A DNA stretch of 64,000 nt, taken from Yponomeuta sedellus (taxonomy: Eukaryota; Arthropoda; Insecta; Lepidoptera; Yponomeutidae). Where the stretch lies: NCBI GenBank assembly GCA_934045075.1, contig OW203722.1, forward strand, positions 13,826,796 through 13,890,795. Direction: 5' to 3'. Of the stretch, positions 48,396-59,664 are shown piece by piece. Position 1 is the stretch's first letter. Each line of letters starts with the position of its first letter. The position numbers and the translations under genes were made by a program. A model generated the notes under the pieces. The model had not been told where the DNA came from. It was given only the letters and a program-made list of their open reading frames with translations, and made no database searches.

Positions 48396-49824
48396 AACAA
48401 CCAGCTGTTCATAGTAGTTAACAGACTGTTAAGGGGCGAGACACTGACGTAAAGGGGACTTCTGAGGAATTTATACTTAGAAATTCCTCAGATTAGTAAT
48501 AGCCGGATTTATTCACATTCGCCAGTTAAAACAAGAGTTATATTTTGACATCCACGTTTTTGGACAGGTTCTGGGTAATACAATGGGCTTATAATCATAC
48601 CAACTGAAAAAACGCCTTTACCACTTAAATCTCCGTGATGATTGAAGAGCTAAAACAATAAGTCTTCTATAAGAAAACTAGTGAATTCCAATAAATCTTC
48701 CCGCACGATTGCAGGATAAATATTTCCCTGATAGCTCGCCTTAAATGCATTTTAGTGTCGATAGACGAGTTCGACGCTCTGGGGTCACTGCACTGTGATT
48801 GCAGATTGGCTCTCCACACGTTTTGTGAAATCTGACGATTCACACAATCTCACTGAATAGGGCAATTTGCTCCAAAACTATTCGTAACCAACCCAAAACT
48901 TTAACTCACGCCCGTCAATTGATGTGTACTTAAGTACAAATTGTCTATAAACAGAGTTTCTATTCTGTACTTTAACAAAATACTGTATTAAGCTGACTAG
49001 GTAGGTTCGAAAACTTGTCACACATGTCATGAGACATGAGAAATCTTAACAAAGGAGACGACATTTTCTGCTTAGGTAACAAGGCAGTTCCCAAGTATAA
49101 ACATTCGAAATGATTCCCTTTATGTTTCAAAAATAATTCATCTACTTAACTTTTTTTCTTTTGTGCGGGAATTCTTTGAAGTCGAGAAAAGCTCCCAAAA
49201 AGTAATTTTATTAATTACGAGTCAGGAATTCTACGAAGTTCCGCGCAGCAGAGGTCCTTTTCTTTCGTCGGGAGATCCATTATCTTATGAAGATTTAGGA
49301 ATTCCTGCGGTGTGCGTCGTCTTGAAGAGCTGGGAGAACCTGTATCGCCCTTCTGTTAATAAAAAAACTTTTTTTGTAAACAATATGAAAAAATCTAAAC
49401 ATTCCTTAAAGTTTACAGTTAACGATTTTTAGCGTGCGTTTAAAGTTTTTCATGAAACTTGATTAAATATTTTGAAGCATTTAGTCTATGTATGGGATCT
49501 TTGGCTGAAGGAGCACGCCGGTCGGTACTCTATAATAACAAAGGGTTTTAATGCCCCCAGGTTGTTGTCTGTATAAACGTTGCCTTACTTTGTCGTTAGC
49601 CTGCTGCGGGGTCGCCATGGGATATATTTTAGCATTTCACTTCACCCTCTTTACTGAAGCGCTCTCGCTTGACTTCGCACAGCCACAAGCGTAGGAAAGG
49701 TAACTTTAACGGGTCATTAACATTACGTTTCATTTAGCTCTACTTGCAAAACAACACCATTTCTTCTAGCGGCTCAAGCGGTTCAAGAGCTTCTTGAGAT
49801 ACTTTGTTATTTCTACGTTTGTAG
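48396..49824. other. Non-coding stretch (intronic)
   Basis: No supported gene or recognised repeat. Confidence 0.45.
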
Positions 49825-50045
49825 GGTTCGGTGACTAAAAAATGGACTCTTCTAGGATTGCTATGTTTCTGGCTGTCCTACCGTTTGTCCGAATATAAGT
49901 CTATGCGTTCCTCCATACCTCTATCGAGTCTTCTATACGTCCGTCCATCTGTCAAGACCCTTTTTCTCAGGAACTTTACTGTTAGCGGTACCAAGTTGAA
50001 ATTATTGTCAAATAATTATCCCCATCGTAAAATAATAAGTTCATA
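49825..50045 (-). repeat. Degraded 'gggttccgta' element
   Basis: 'gtagggttcggtgactaaaa' followed by 'ggctgtcctaccgtttgtcc', 'cgtccgtccatctgtcaaga' and 'ccctttttctcaggaac' reads as the reverse complement of the 12690-13203 element, with many changes. Confidence 0.6.
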
Positions 50046-50282
50046 AGTCAGCAAATAACGTAAATAAATATTAAAAAACCGACTTCGAAACGCTACAGCA
50101 CTGAAAACAGAGAAATAATTTAAACGAATATGTCCTTTAAATTCGATGTAGGTATGTATTGAAAAGTATGTATTGGAGCATGAGCAGAGCAGAGTCGCTG
50201 AAATTGGAGCAGGTCTTTAACTTGGTTAGTACCAACATTGGCTCATACATTTTGAGCACCGACTACTAACTGATGATGGCAT

Positions 50283-50690
50283 CAGAACTGAAATCCTCTG
50301 CATTTTTTAAAGTCGGTTAAAAATTCATCATCATCATCCATTATATCGCCACCAAGGGGCACGGGTCTCTTCCCTGAGGAAGGTATAGGCCATACTCCAC
50401 CACGGGGGCCAAGACCGGATTGGTGGAGGCTTGCAAGACTAGTACCTGGTCTTACTGTCAGAAGTTTTAGAGCCGCCCTAAGGGTTCTGACTTTGCTTAA
50501 CGACTGCCATCTATCGACGGCAGCCGGCACCAACTGCTTAACGTGCCTTGCGAAGCACGGAACCACTCAGAAAAATGCCACTAGCGTTAGTCATAAACGA
50601 TTTACCCATCCATGCACTGAACGCGCCCTGTGTTGCTTAACCTTCGTCACTCAGGCAGGCTGGGCTACGAGCGATTCATGATTAAAAAGT
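50283..50690 (+). mobile_element. Dispersed retroposon with 'cggcaccaactgcttaacgt' core
   Basis: After a copy of the 'aagtcggttaaaaa' block (50283-50324) comes a CAT-rich start and 'ggggcacgggtctcttccct'. It continues with 'ccatactccaccacgggggc', 'cgacggcagccggcaccaac' and 'tgcttaacgtgccttgcgaa', then 'gcacggaacc'. I recognise the order as an abundant lepidopteran SINE-like repeat; the tRNA-like end is degraded. Confidence 0.65.
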
Positions 50691-51472
50691 CATGATAATT
50701 ACTATACATGCTATTTTTTATACATTCAAACTGCCTTTCTAAACCCATAGAGCATTTTCCGTTGACCTAGAATCAAGATTAAATTTATTGTTATATTTCA
50801 TAAAACAATGTTTTTCTCCGATCACAAACTTACTTCTGCAGTTAGGATGTATGGGGAACCATTTTTGTAGGTGCAAAGTTAAGTTTTTAGTCGTCAGAAC
50901 CTTAGCGGGAGTCCTTCTTGCACTTGTCTGGTTTATTTTGGGTTCTAGTTACAAACTCCATGTTTGCTACATGTACGAATAAATACCAAATGCAACATAT
51001 GTGTTCGTGATAAAATACTGTCATGAAAAATACAATTGGTAATTTACGAGAAGTACTCGTCCACGTCGTTCTTTATTGTCTTAATAATATTGTTTTATTG
51101 CATTTTAGCTAGCGACGATAGGTACTCTAAGCATAGCACATAAAAGTTTTATGTTGTGCATTGCTAGTGTTAATGTTTACGTACCTAAAGTAAATATAAG
51201 CTAATATAATAAGATAAGACCATGCAATTGCCTACCTAGAAAGTTCGTTTAGAAACAACATCGGATGTAAGTACCTCATTATTGGTTAATGTAATTTAAC
51301 CAAGGGCTAGAATTGCTACAAACCATCCATCGCTACCATGATATCGCTACCATCCATCGCTGATACCATTTATACAGAGAGTAAAAAATTACCCACAGTT
51401 GTCCAAAAATAGAGCATCTTAGTCTACGACCTTTTAATCGGTTCTAGGTATTTCCTGATTCAGATGCTAGAT
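50691..51472. other. Non-coding stretch (intronic)
   Basis: No supported gene or recognised repeat. Confidence 0.4.
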
Positions 51473-51558
51473 AATTCATGGTTATATTCTTTTTAATGCA
51501 CTAACCTGTGCTAAGGACAACCTTTAAAAACCTATTTAGAGGCTAAAAATTTATGGTA
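51473..51558 (-). mobile_element. SINE family 1, 5'-truncated copy
   Basis: 'tttttaatgcactaacctgt', 'gctaaggacaacctttaaaa' and 'acctatttagaggctaaaaa' match the left end of the 42857 copy. The flanking repeats aattcatggt and aatttatggt differ by one base. The tRNA part is absent. Confidence 0.8.
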
Positions 51559-53189
51559 CACAATCAATAAAATCGTTGTCAATAAATAAAATCACAAGTA
51601 CCTATATTGGATTCTATTTTGCTGCTGGATTTTGCAGTCAGAAAAATAAACTTTAAATTACTAATTGTCATCAATTGATATTGATATTCTGAACTAAGAG
51701 ATAAGGACATGCTTAGTTATCGAAATTCAACGTATGAACGAAGTTTCGTATCAGTGCTGCAACTAACCGCTGAGGCTAAATAAAAGCGTGTAAAATAGAC
51801 AGATGTAAGACTCCGGAACAAAGCTGATCACACCCGCTGTGCGTGGGCACAGTACAGTGCCTGTTGAGTAGAGAGAAAACTTGAATAATCCCGGTGCGTT
51901 TGCGGAGAGCGCTATCGCACGTGTACCGGATTAGCTGTAATTGATGGGGCCCGTGTCTAATCTGTGCACTTTGCTCTGTGAGCCCCGTACAGGAGGGTCT
52001 CCGACTCTTCATTTACTGTACGAGTGCTGGAAAAATTTGGATAGGATAATGAAAGCACGAATCGGTTAGCTGTCTGGGCTCGGAGTTTTCTTTGTTAGGC
52101 TGTTAGGAGAGGGTTGTATTTAATAGACGTTAACATTTATCTGAAGCTAAAATTGCGACTTTTCTTCTCTACTATGTAACGTAATAAACGAAATACTCTA
52201 TGCCCATTCTCTCTCTCTAAGCAGGCCTGTGGGACGTATATGTATTAGGTTGACGAAACATGTCATAAATACAAAATCATCATCATGTCATCAGAAGAAC
52301 TACGATTTTTTTTATTAATAGCTTGTATTATTATAGGATATCCTACCTCTGTAATAATACTTATCAGCTAACAATAACCTGTCATTCTCAGTAGAGAACG
52401 TTATTTTATTCATTTGCCCGGCCTCGAATCCGTTCTGTGGCGTGCTCTTGTTATCTGAGATATTTAAATTCCGCCTGAGCCTCAAAATAGTTCAAATTAA
52501 ATGGAGCGTGTAAATTAAGTGTTGCCATCACGCAATCCGAAGGAAATAGCTCCAAATAGCTAGTTAAGAAGTAGTAGAGATGTGATTTTTACAGGTGTTG
52601 TTTTTGGTGGAAGTTAATTGGCTATTCATGAATCAAGTTATAATTTTTGGTAAATAAATGAATCTCCGCGAGCGGCGAGCGGGGAGTGGGGCAGGGGGCG
52701 GGGGGACGGGGACGTCGGCGATCGTTCTCCGGGGTAAACAACCGACGATTGAATATGAAAATTTAATTCAGATCATTTTCGACGCGAGAGGCAAGGAATC
52801 TGATATTTTCCCAAAGGAAGTTATCATTAATAATGTTTTTTTTTATCGCTTACCCATACAGATCTCAGTGTAATTTTATAGAGGCTTTAGGAATAGATTA
52901 AGCTATCAAAACTCGTAAGTCAGCCAGTTTATCAGGGTTATTTATGAATCAGGCAAGAGTGCAGGGCTGCGTAACATAAAACTACAATTCATAGTTTATT
53001 ATGATAATTCAATGCACATCAGTAGATTTGTACAAGACTAGTTAGTCTTCCTAATATGGGTTAATTGGTTATGTCATTTGCATCGAGTTGTTAATGGTTA
53101 ACTATGTATTATGTAATTATATAGTTCCTTAGTGTTTGGGTCATTTCTGATCCAAGGTAGACGTGAATAGTTATTTTAAAGATGCGCCG
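51559..53189. other. Non-coding stretch (intronic)
   Basis: No gene is supported. A G-rich run near 52680-52735 gives a short Gly-rich open frame without splice context. Confidence 0.45.
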
Positions 53190-53330
53190 CAGAGAGGTGG
53201 TAGAGCCGCGGTAGAACGCCTCACATTCGGGATGTCGTGGGTTCGAATCCCAGCATGTAGCAATGAATTTATTTTCTACGTAAATTTTTGAAGTTGTAGT
53301 AGCAATTACACTCGCTAATTGTTAAGAAGC
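53190..53330 (+). mobile_element. SINE family 2 copy
   Basis: The tRNA-like head 'gccgcggtagaacgcctcac' has the B-box 'tcgtgggttcgaatcccagc'. The body 'atgtagcaatgaatttattt' ends 'gtagtagcaattacactcgc'. Same plan as 36850-37015. Confidence 0.78.
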
Positions 53331-53779
53331 TCAGCCCATGCTACGTACAATGGTACAAATATGACCAAATATGAGGCTAAGTACGGAAATATGAGGTCTA
53401 ACTAAAACTAACTAGAAGACGCCCCGCGACTGCACGGGCTCAAGGCACAAAAGACTTTGAAAAATGCAAATTTCACCCGAGGGCGATGCACCCGCGCCGC
53501 GCGCCTCGTCCCCGCTTCACCCCCCCGCACACCATTTAAATGCAACCTAACTTGTCAAACTTTCCCGCTTTGCAAATGAATGATAGGTCTCGTTTTATTC
53601 CGGGATTTTATAAAGCGCCTTCATCCATTCATTCTCGTGAGGAACGTTGCAATAAAAGCAAGTAGTTGTCAATTTCAGTTTGCGTAAGGCTTACTTGTTT
53701 ACTGTGCCACTGTGCTAATGTCCAATACGATAGTTGGCTCAAAATTCGACTACGGTGAAATTGTATTTATCGATAAATT
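53331..53779. other. Non-coding stretch (intronic)
   Basis: A GC-rich patch at 53460-53530 ('acccgcgccgcgcgcctcgt') has no supported gene. Confidence 0.4.
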
Positions 53780-53825
53780 AAAAGCAAAAATTCACAGCCG
53801 TAACCTGCTGTGAATTTTTGCTTTT
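53780..53825. repeat. Perfect 19-bp inverted repeat, 8-nt loop
   Basis: The arm aaaagcaaaaattcacagc (53780-53798) is exactly reverse-complemented at 53807-53825. Confidence 0.92.
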
Positions 53826-54037
53826 ATTTAATAATTCCTTAATTTTTTTCGGAGTGTTGATGTATTAAGTTAGGTATTGTAGACTTTTAGTCCGGATCTA
53901 CTTATGGGTGTTGTTTTATCGGAAGAGTCCGACCAGGTTTCGCTCCGATTCGCAGAGCTTAATCACGGTGAGCAGAATCATGTGTGGTGCTTACGAAAGT
54001 TTTAGTTCAAAAAGTTATGTATTCAAAAACATTACAT

Positions 54038-54105
54038 AGACTCACGCCTGTATCCCTGAGGGGTAGACAGTGATCTGTGTTTGCTTCTTGCCTCAAGCCA
54101 GGTAA
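54038..54105 (+). repeat. Fragment of the 'cacgcctgtatccc' repeat
   Basis: 'gactcacgcctgtatccctg' plus 'aggggtagacagtgatct' matches the start of the copy at 13495. Confidence 0.65.
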
Positions 54106-55127
54106 TAACAAAACGACCTAACTTGACTTATATATAATAAACATTAATTCGTATTAAATTTTAATATTTCACCATTTTTTACAGGTTTTCTAATAAGTGT
54201 TAATAGGAAAAATGTTCGTTGTAGAGAAAATGTTTATCAGGATTATTTATCTCTTAATATGGCCTCTCGCATGAGAGCAAAATGCATATTTGAACAACTA
54301 GGCTTTTAAAACTTAACGGAGTTCATAATAGCAAGACTAGTCTCACTTACCAACCTTTCCACGACACAACGTGAATCGAAGCTAACAGAAACGGTACAAA
54401 TATTAGGGAAACGTTCAAAGGTCCTAAGAGAACTTGGAGGCGAAGGTTGAACGCACAATAACCGAGCAAAGATACTTCCAGCAGATAATTTCATTATGCT
54501 CGTATCGGCGATGCACAGTGTATAGAGACGTCTTCGATAACTCAACCGGGAGAGGAAACACGGTATCGCTTCGATTAAATTACTCGATTAAAATTTCATA
54601 TTCAATCTTGAGTTGTTTACCTCGGAGAGCTATCGCTCGGGTTGGGCGGAGGCTGTTCTTACATTTTAATTCCTATTGCCTTTGCACGAGGGTTGGCAAG
54701 TGAAAATCTCGCCTCGGCGTAGGATAAAATATTCACGTAACCTTTGATAGACGAAAGCCAGTCACAGAAATAAGCTCGTTTTTGTGTTTTGACCCTTGAG
54801 GTGGGTATTGATATCAGACAAATGTTCTATTACAATAGGTAAAGTAAATAATTTTTAAAGGGACTGACTGACCTCATCGAGTACAAATTCGATTAGTAGA
54901 AAGTTTGATTAATTTTCCGAGAAGTTCGTACGTTACGAGAACAGAGTAAGGATTTGTTTTTGATTTTGCGGCCGTTTATAGTCTTTTTGTGAATATTGTG
55001 AAAAACTTTAAACTGCAGTTAATCCTACTCGTAGCTATAGTTTTATGCAGATAGAAGCATTTACTGTCTATGATTTGAATTTTTAAAGTATTTGTTGACA
55101 ACAAACTGAGAGCATAGATAGTACTAT
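54106..55127. other. Non-coding stretch (intronic)
   Basis: No supported gene. Near 54620 'acctcggagagctatcgctc' plus 'gggttgggcgg' faintly resembles the CTCGGG hairpin core of the array at 56.7-59.8 kb, too weak to call. Confidence 0.4.
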
Positions 55128-55335
55128 AACATACTAGCTGTGCCTCGCGTCGTTACCCGCGGTTTATCTATTTCCTCATGGAAATAAGATATATTCCTGC
55201 AGTAAAACGTAGCTTATGTAATCCAGGGTGTCAGCTAACTTCATACCAAAATTTAATAAAATCGCTCCAGCCGTTTAGACGTGAAGAAGTAACAAACATA
55301 CACACTCCCAAATTTTTGCCTTTATAATATTATAG
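55128..55335 (+). repeat. 'actagctgtgcctcgcgtcg' dispersed repeat
   Basis: Second copy of the family at 39825-40012, ending 'cctttataatattatagtgt'. Confidence 0.65.
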
Positions 55336-56217
55336 TGTGATGTGATATTGTTATGTGATTACCAAGAAAATTTCATAAAGATTCAATGTCCTCCTTTACA
55401 GAAAATAAATTGACCCTTTACAACGCCATCATTTCGCATTGCCCATTCTTATTAGGTTATTTCGTGCCTACAATTGAAAGGGTGCGATTCCATAAGCCGC
55501 GCAGCGCGGGGTAGGGGTTGCCATTACTCACAATAAGTGGCAGGAAGCAGCCAGCAGTAACAAGCGCCCTCTAATAAACCACTGGCATCCGCATATCTAA
55601 CGAAACAACCGCCAGCTCTTCATTTACTAATATTTATCGTCAGCCCTCACCTCACAGTCTGCACCTTCCACCTGAACAAACGGCCTCTTGCAAATGTGCC
55701 CCGCAGACGGCCGACCCGCCGTGAGCCAGCAATAAACATTCATAATTTCCTAGTAATTAATTGTGCCGCTTCGCAGGATGTATACAGTAACAGGATGTAC
55801 TACACCGACCTAGTATAAGCCTAACTGTTACCCCCAAAAATTGTCATATTTGGTGCATAAATAAGTAAAGTTGTCAATTCAATTCAATCATTTATTGCTT
55901 TAAATTACAGTTATGTAAGGTGTTACATTTTGATATTTTATAGTACAGTGTAATTTTACCGGTAAACGGCATAGCAACCTAGTACATAGAGGAAAAAATT
56001 ATATAATCAGTAAATAGTATTTATACATTTCAATTAATTTAATTACCAGAATGAATAATACTAAATCACATTTTCATTCGATTTTTATTCAACTCTCAAT
56101 GAAATTTCTTTACCGCCCTAAGCCATTGTAAATAATTAAATTTTAAATTTCATTTAGATGAAACATAACACCCGTGCCCCAGCAGTGGGAACACAAGGGG
56201 TTTATATCATCATCATG
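55336..56217. other. Non-coding stretch (intronic)
   Basis: No gene is supported. 55440-55770 has even composition and no visible repeats. A 'cgtgccccagcagtgggaac' repeat ending lies at about 56173. Confidence 0.45.
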
Positions 56218-56267
56218 GGAGGATTTTCTTGATATGCGTTGTCTTACGCATATCAAGAAAATCCTCC
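56218..56267. repeat. Perfect 22-bp inverted repeat, 6-nt loop
   Basis: The arm ggaggattttcttgatatgc plus gt (56218-56239) is exactly reverse-complemented at 56246-56267. Confidence 0.92.
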
Positions 56268-56735
56268 TAATAGTTTTAAATACCGTGTATTTAATTCCCT
56301 GTCTGCGGCGGACTCCAGAAGGAGGATAATGTGTTTATGTATGTATTATACTTCTTTATAATATCTAGCCGGTGCAGCCGTCCAGTCAATTTTAAATTAT
56401 TTTAATCGTTACATTTATTTTAAACAAGCGTTTCAATACTAATTTAATCCTAGAGTATTACAGTGTATGTTTCTTCATAACTTTCTAATAAGATCTCAAT
56501 CCATTAGTCATATTTGCGCGAGTGTCATAGGCTACAACAAATCAAAAATATATCCAAGAACAAAATAACAATAAACTGTAAAAGACAAAAAACATAACTT
56601 CTGAGCAGGTGGGACCCAAATTTACCAATGTAACTCATTGCGATGCACTTAAGTTAATGCTGCAGCTCCAATCATTTGATTATTTTTACCTGACTGCGGC
56701 AAAGCTTAAGAGGAGGGTAGTGTGTTTATTATTTT

Positions 56736-56952
56736 ATGCCACACCTGGCAATAAAGTGGCTTTTTCCGCACGCTCCGCGTACGGAAAAAGCCGTTTTCTG
56801 GCCAAGTGTAGACATAAAAAGATGTACACAACACGGGAGGTAATAAAGAATGCTCTCGATCGCATATTTACATCCCTCGCTTGCAGCTCGGGCCGCAAAC
56901 TTCTGCGATCTCGGCCTTTCTTTGTATTACCCCCCTAGTTGTGTAATGTAGG
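56736..56952 (+). mobile_element. Array unit A1
   Basis: This roughly 205-bp unit is repeated at 57623-57840 with only a few changes. It begins 'atgccacacctggcaataaa' and ends 'ctagttgtgtaatgta'. A 5' hairpin has outer arms ggctttttccg (56758-56768) and cggaaaaagcc (56782-56792) around acgctccgcgt. A 3' hairpin has outer arms gatcgca and tgcgatc around 'ccctcgcttgcagctcggg'. No ORF. The sequence TACTATTA follows at 56953. Confidence 0.85.
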
Positions 56953-57616
56953 TACTATTATAACATATTTGCTCGTAAAGTGGTTGTAATTACACCAATT
57001 TCAATATCGTAATGTATCTCATTACGTACTTGTGCGATAATGTAATGTAAAAGGCACGTGTTTTTTTTTTTAATAAAGTTTTAAGATACTCCGCCTAAAA
57101 ATGAACGATACTTTTAAAAATCTTAGCAAAGAGGTTTTATGTCAAGAAAGTGGTCAATATTTTATGAATAAAATTAACTTTGGGAAATAATATATAACAA
57201 ATAAACATTAAGTTCTTTAATTTAATTAATTTTGACAATAAATTACAACCATTTATCTGTAACAAAAACACAAAAATATTAATTTACTTTATTAGTACCT
57301 AATACTGGCTGTTTTTGTACCTTTGCCTTAAAAAAAAAGTTGATGCGCGCGCATCGCTTATTTGTGGACAAGTAAAAATAAATCCGCGCGCTTTTTCTTT
57401 TCGATGTATTGTTTTTATTTGAAAATGTCGTCAAGTAGTGATGATAACAAAGTCAGAGTTTTATTAATTTCCTCGTAAATATGTTATAAAACGTCGTATG
57501 ACATACGTGCGCTTTGAAAATTACAGCCTCTGCTTCCTTATAGCCCTCGCCGATGGCTCGGGCTAGTAATAACGCCTCGGCTGTAATTTTCAACTTACCG
57601 AACTTATATCATAATG
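56953..57616 (+). mobile_element. Array unit C
   Basis: The unit lies between TACTATTA (56953) and TACTATAA (57617). It has a start-codon context 'tttgaaaatgtcgtcaagta' (ATG at 57425) that resembles the recombinase start in unit B2. The frame stops after 17 codons (MSSSSDDNK...). Near the 3' end, outer arms gaaaattacagcc (57516-57528) and ggctgtaattttc (57579-57591) enclose 'tagccctcgccgatggctcg' plus 'ggcta'. It is an internally deleted relative. Confidence 0.7.
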
Positions 57617-57840
57617 TACTATAATGCCACACCTGGCAATAAAGTGGCTTTTCCGCACGCTGCGCGTACGGAAAAAGCCGCTTTCTGGCCAAGTGTAGAC
57701 ATAAAAAGATGTACACAACACGGGAGGTAATAAAGAAAGCTCTCGATCGCATATTTACGTCCCTCGCTTGCAGCTCGGGCCGCAAACTTCTGTTCTGCGA
57801 TCTCGGCCTTTCTTTGTATTACCACCCTAGTTGTGTAATG
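57617..57840 (+). mobile_element. Array unit A2
   Basis: Second copy of unit A. Differences from A1 include one T lost in the left arm of the 5' hairpin, 'ctgcgcg' for 'ctccgcg' in its core, and a 5-base insertion 'ttctg' before the 3' arm. It is bounded by TACTATAA (57617) and TACTATTA (57841). Confidence 0.88.
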
Positions 57841-58470
57841 TACTATTACATATCTCTTGCTCTGTAAGTAGTCACTTACTTCCCTGAATGCCGGGGTGTA
57901 TGGATATCATTACAGCATAGGTTTCAAAACATACCATGTAATGTTAACATTACAGCATAGGTTTTGGAATTTGAAAAGAACTGTCATACTGCAAGAAGAA
58001 TATTTTTTAAAACTTAATATTTTTTTTTCGGTATCGTTTATTTACTCGAATCGGAATGGAGACAATTTATATTAGAACTTATGAAGATTTTATTTTAAAT
58101 ATCAAACTATTTGTTTCGCAGTCACATCGTATGTTAATTGAAATCGATTTAAAAATCAAACTGGCCAGCACGATTTGACGCGCTTGCGTGCCATAAAATC
58201 GTGAAGAGTAAAATAGTCAGTCGACTAGTTAGGCGCGAAAGTAATTTTTTTTCGTGTTTTGGAGTTCTTTCTCAAAAGTTTTGAAAATTATCAAGTCAAA
58301 AAAAAATGTCAATTTGCTTTCTTGTTTTATTACTTACCTCACAATCGATATGTAAAGCAGAGTGTTTACCTCGGGTGTAAGCATCAATTGCATACTCGGG
58401 CTAATTAGCGCCCTCGCTGCGCTCATATGCAATTGATGTCATACAGCCCTTGGTTAACAATCTACTATAT
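57841..58470 (+). mobile_element. Array unit B1 (internally deleted)
   Basis: Almost every part of this unit recurs in B2: 'atatctcttgctctgtaagt' at the start, 'tggccagcac.atttgacgcg' in the middle, 'gtttacctcgggtgtaagca' and 'cagcccttggttaa.aatcta' at the end. It lacks the 0.7-1 kb that in B2 holds the recombinase frame and solo LTR. Hairpin arms cacgattt (58169) and aaatcgtg (58196) enclose 'acgcgcttgcgt'. Arms catcaattgcata and tatgcaattgatg enclose the 'ccctcgctgcgctc' core. Confidence 0.88.
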
Positions 58471-58916
58471 TACATATCTCTTGCTCTGTAAGTAGTCACT
58501 TACTTCCCTGAATGCCGGGGTGTATGAATAACATTACAGCATAGGTTTCAAAACATACCATGTAATGTTAACATTACAGCATAGGTTTTGGAATTTGAAA
58601 AAAGAACTGTCATACTCATACTGCAAGAAGAATTTTTTAAAAGTTAATATTTTTTTTCTCGGTATCGATTATTTACTCCAATCGGAATCGAGACAATTTA
58701 TATTAGAATTTATGAAGATTTTATTTTAATTATCGAAGTATTTGTTTCGCAGTCACATCGTATGTTAATTGAAATTTATTTAAAAATCAATCTGGCCAGC
58801 ACAATTTGACGCGCTTGCGTGCCATAAAATCGTGAAAAGTAAAAAAGTCAGTCGACTAGCTAGGCGCGAAAGTAATTTTTTTTCGTGTTTTGGAGTTCTT
58901 TCTCAAGTTTTGAAAA

Positions 58917-59664
58917 ATGTCAAGTGACGAAGACATGGATCTAACCCCCGATTTTATAAAAGAAGAAGCAATAACAGTTTTAGAAAATCTATTACCGCCG
59001 AACTCGAAAGAAAGATATTGTTCGCGCGAGAATCGATCGCGCGACGTAATCATGAATCTGTGGTCATTCATTCACCACTCATTCATTACTCATTCGTTCC
59101 GGTGCCGTCGCTTGCGCCGCTACTAATTATCCATCCATCTGCATACACATTCGCGCTGTGACATACGCGCGTGATAAGTGCTCGAATTCTCGTGAAGTGA
59201 TAGACATTTGGTGACCAATAAACTTTATCAGCTCAAAGAACAATATTAGACTATAAGTGAACAGTGCAGGAGTGTTCCCCGTGCGCTGGACGCATCAGCT
59301 CATCCATCACCGCTCATCATCTGCCCAACAGCTCAAAGCGATCCATCATCCACCATCACCAAGTAAGTCCATTCACATCACCTCCCATTCCGCTCTCTCA
59401 ATCAGCCCATCGTGAGGTAGACCTAGCCGACAATGGCTAACTACCAGATATGTAAAGGCATATGACGAATTTATGAAGTGGCGGTCAGAAAAAAAAGTTA
59501 AATCTCTTTCTGAAAGTGTTTTTATATCATATTTTAATGAATTATCTAAGAAGCTACAACCTTCCAGTTTATGGTGCTTTTATTATTTATTACCACATAT
59601 TTATTTCTATGTTCATAGAAACCTGCTTTCTTGTTTTTTTACTTACCTCACAATCGATATGTAA
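58917..59664 (+). pseudogene. Crypton-like tyrosine recombinase, N-terminal fragment, split by a solo LTR
   Basis: The first part (58917-59018) encodes MSSDEDMDLTPDFIKEE and ...LLPPNSKERY. The second (59452-59664) resumes as VKAYDEFMKWRSEKK, then SESVFISYFNELSKK and PSSLW. The order (charged start, acidic helix, 'Y..AY..F..W', 'S..V...YF.ELS', 'P.SLW') is that of the N-terminal SAM-like DNA-binding domain of eukaryotic Crypton/phage-integrase-type recombinases. Taking out the 428-bp LTR and one copy of GATAT keeps the frame, which shows the LTR came later. After SLW the similarity ends and a stop follows, so the R-H-R-Y catalytic domain is absent. The family assignment rests on motif recall; no activity is expected. 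Confidence 0.65.
59019..59446 (+). mobile_element. Solo LTR with 5-bp target duplication
   Basis: The insertion starts TGTTCGCGCG and ends TAACTACCA (TG...CA). It is flanked by GATAT at 59014-59018 and 59447-59451. It has a poly(A) signal 'caataaac' near 59217 and CATC-rich sequence in its 3' half. The size (428 bp), TG...CA ends and 5-bp duplication fit an LTR retrotransposon (Gypsy, BEL/Pao or Copia type) reduced by LTR-LTR recombination. The strand is inferred from the poly(A) signal and the TG...CA reading; no internal region remains. Confidence 0.85.
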
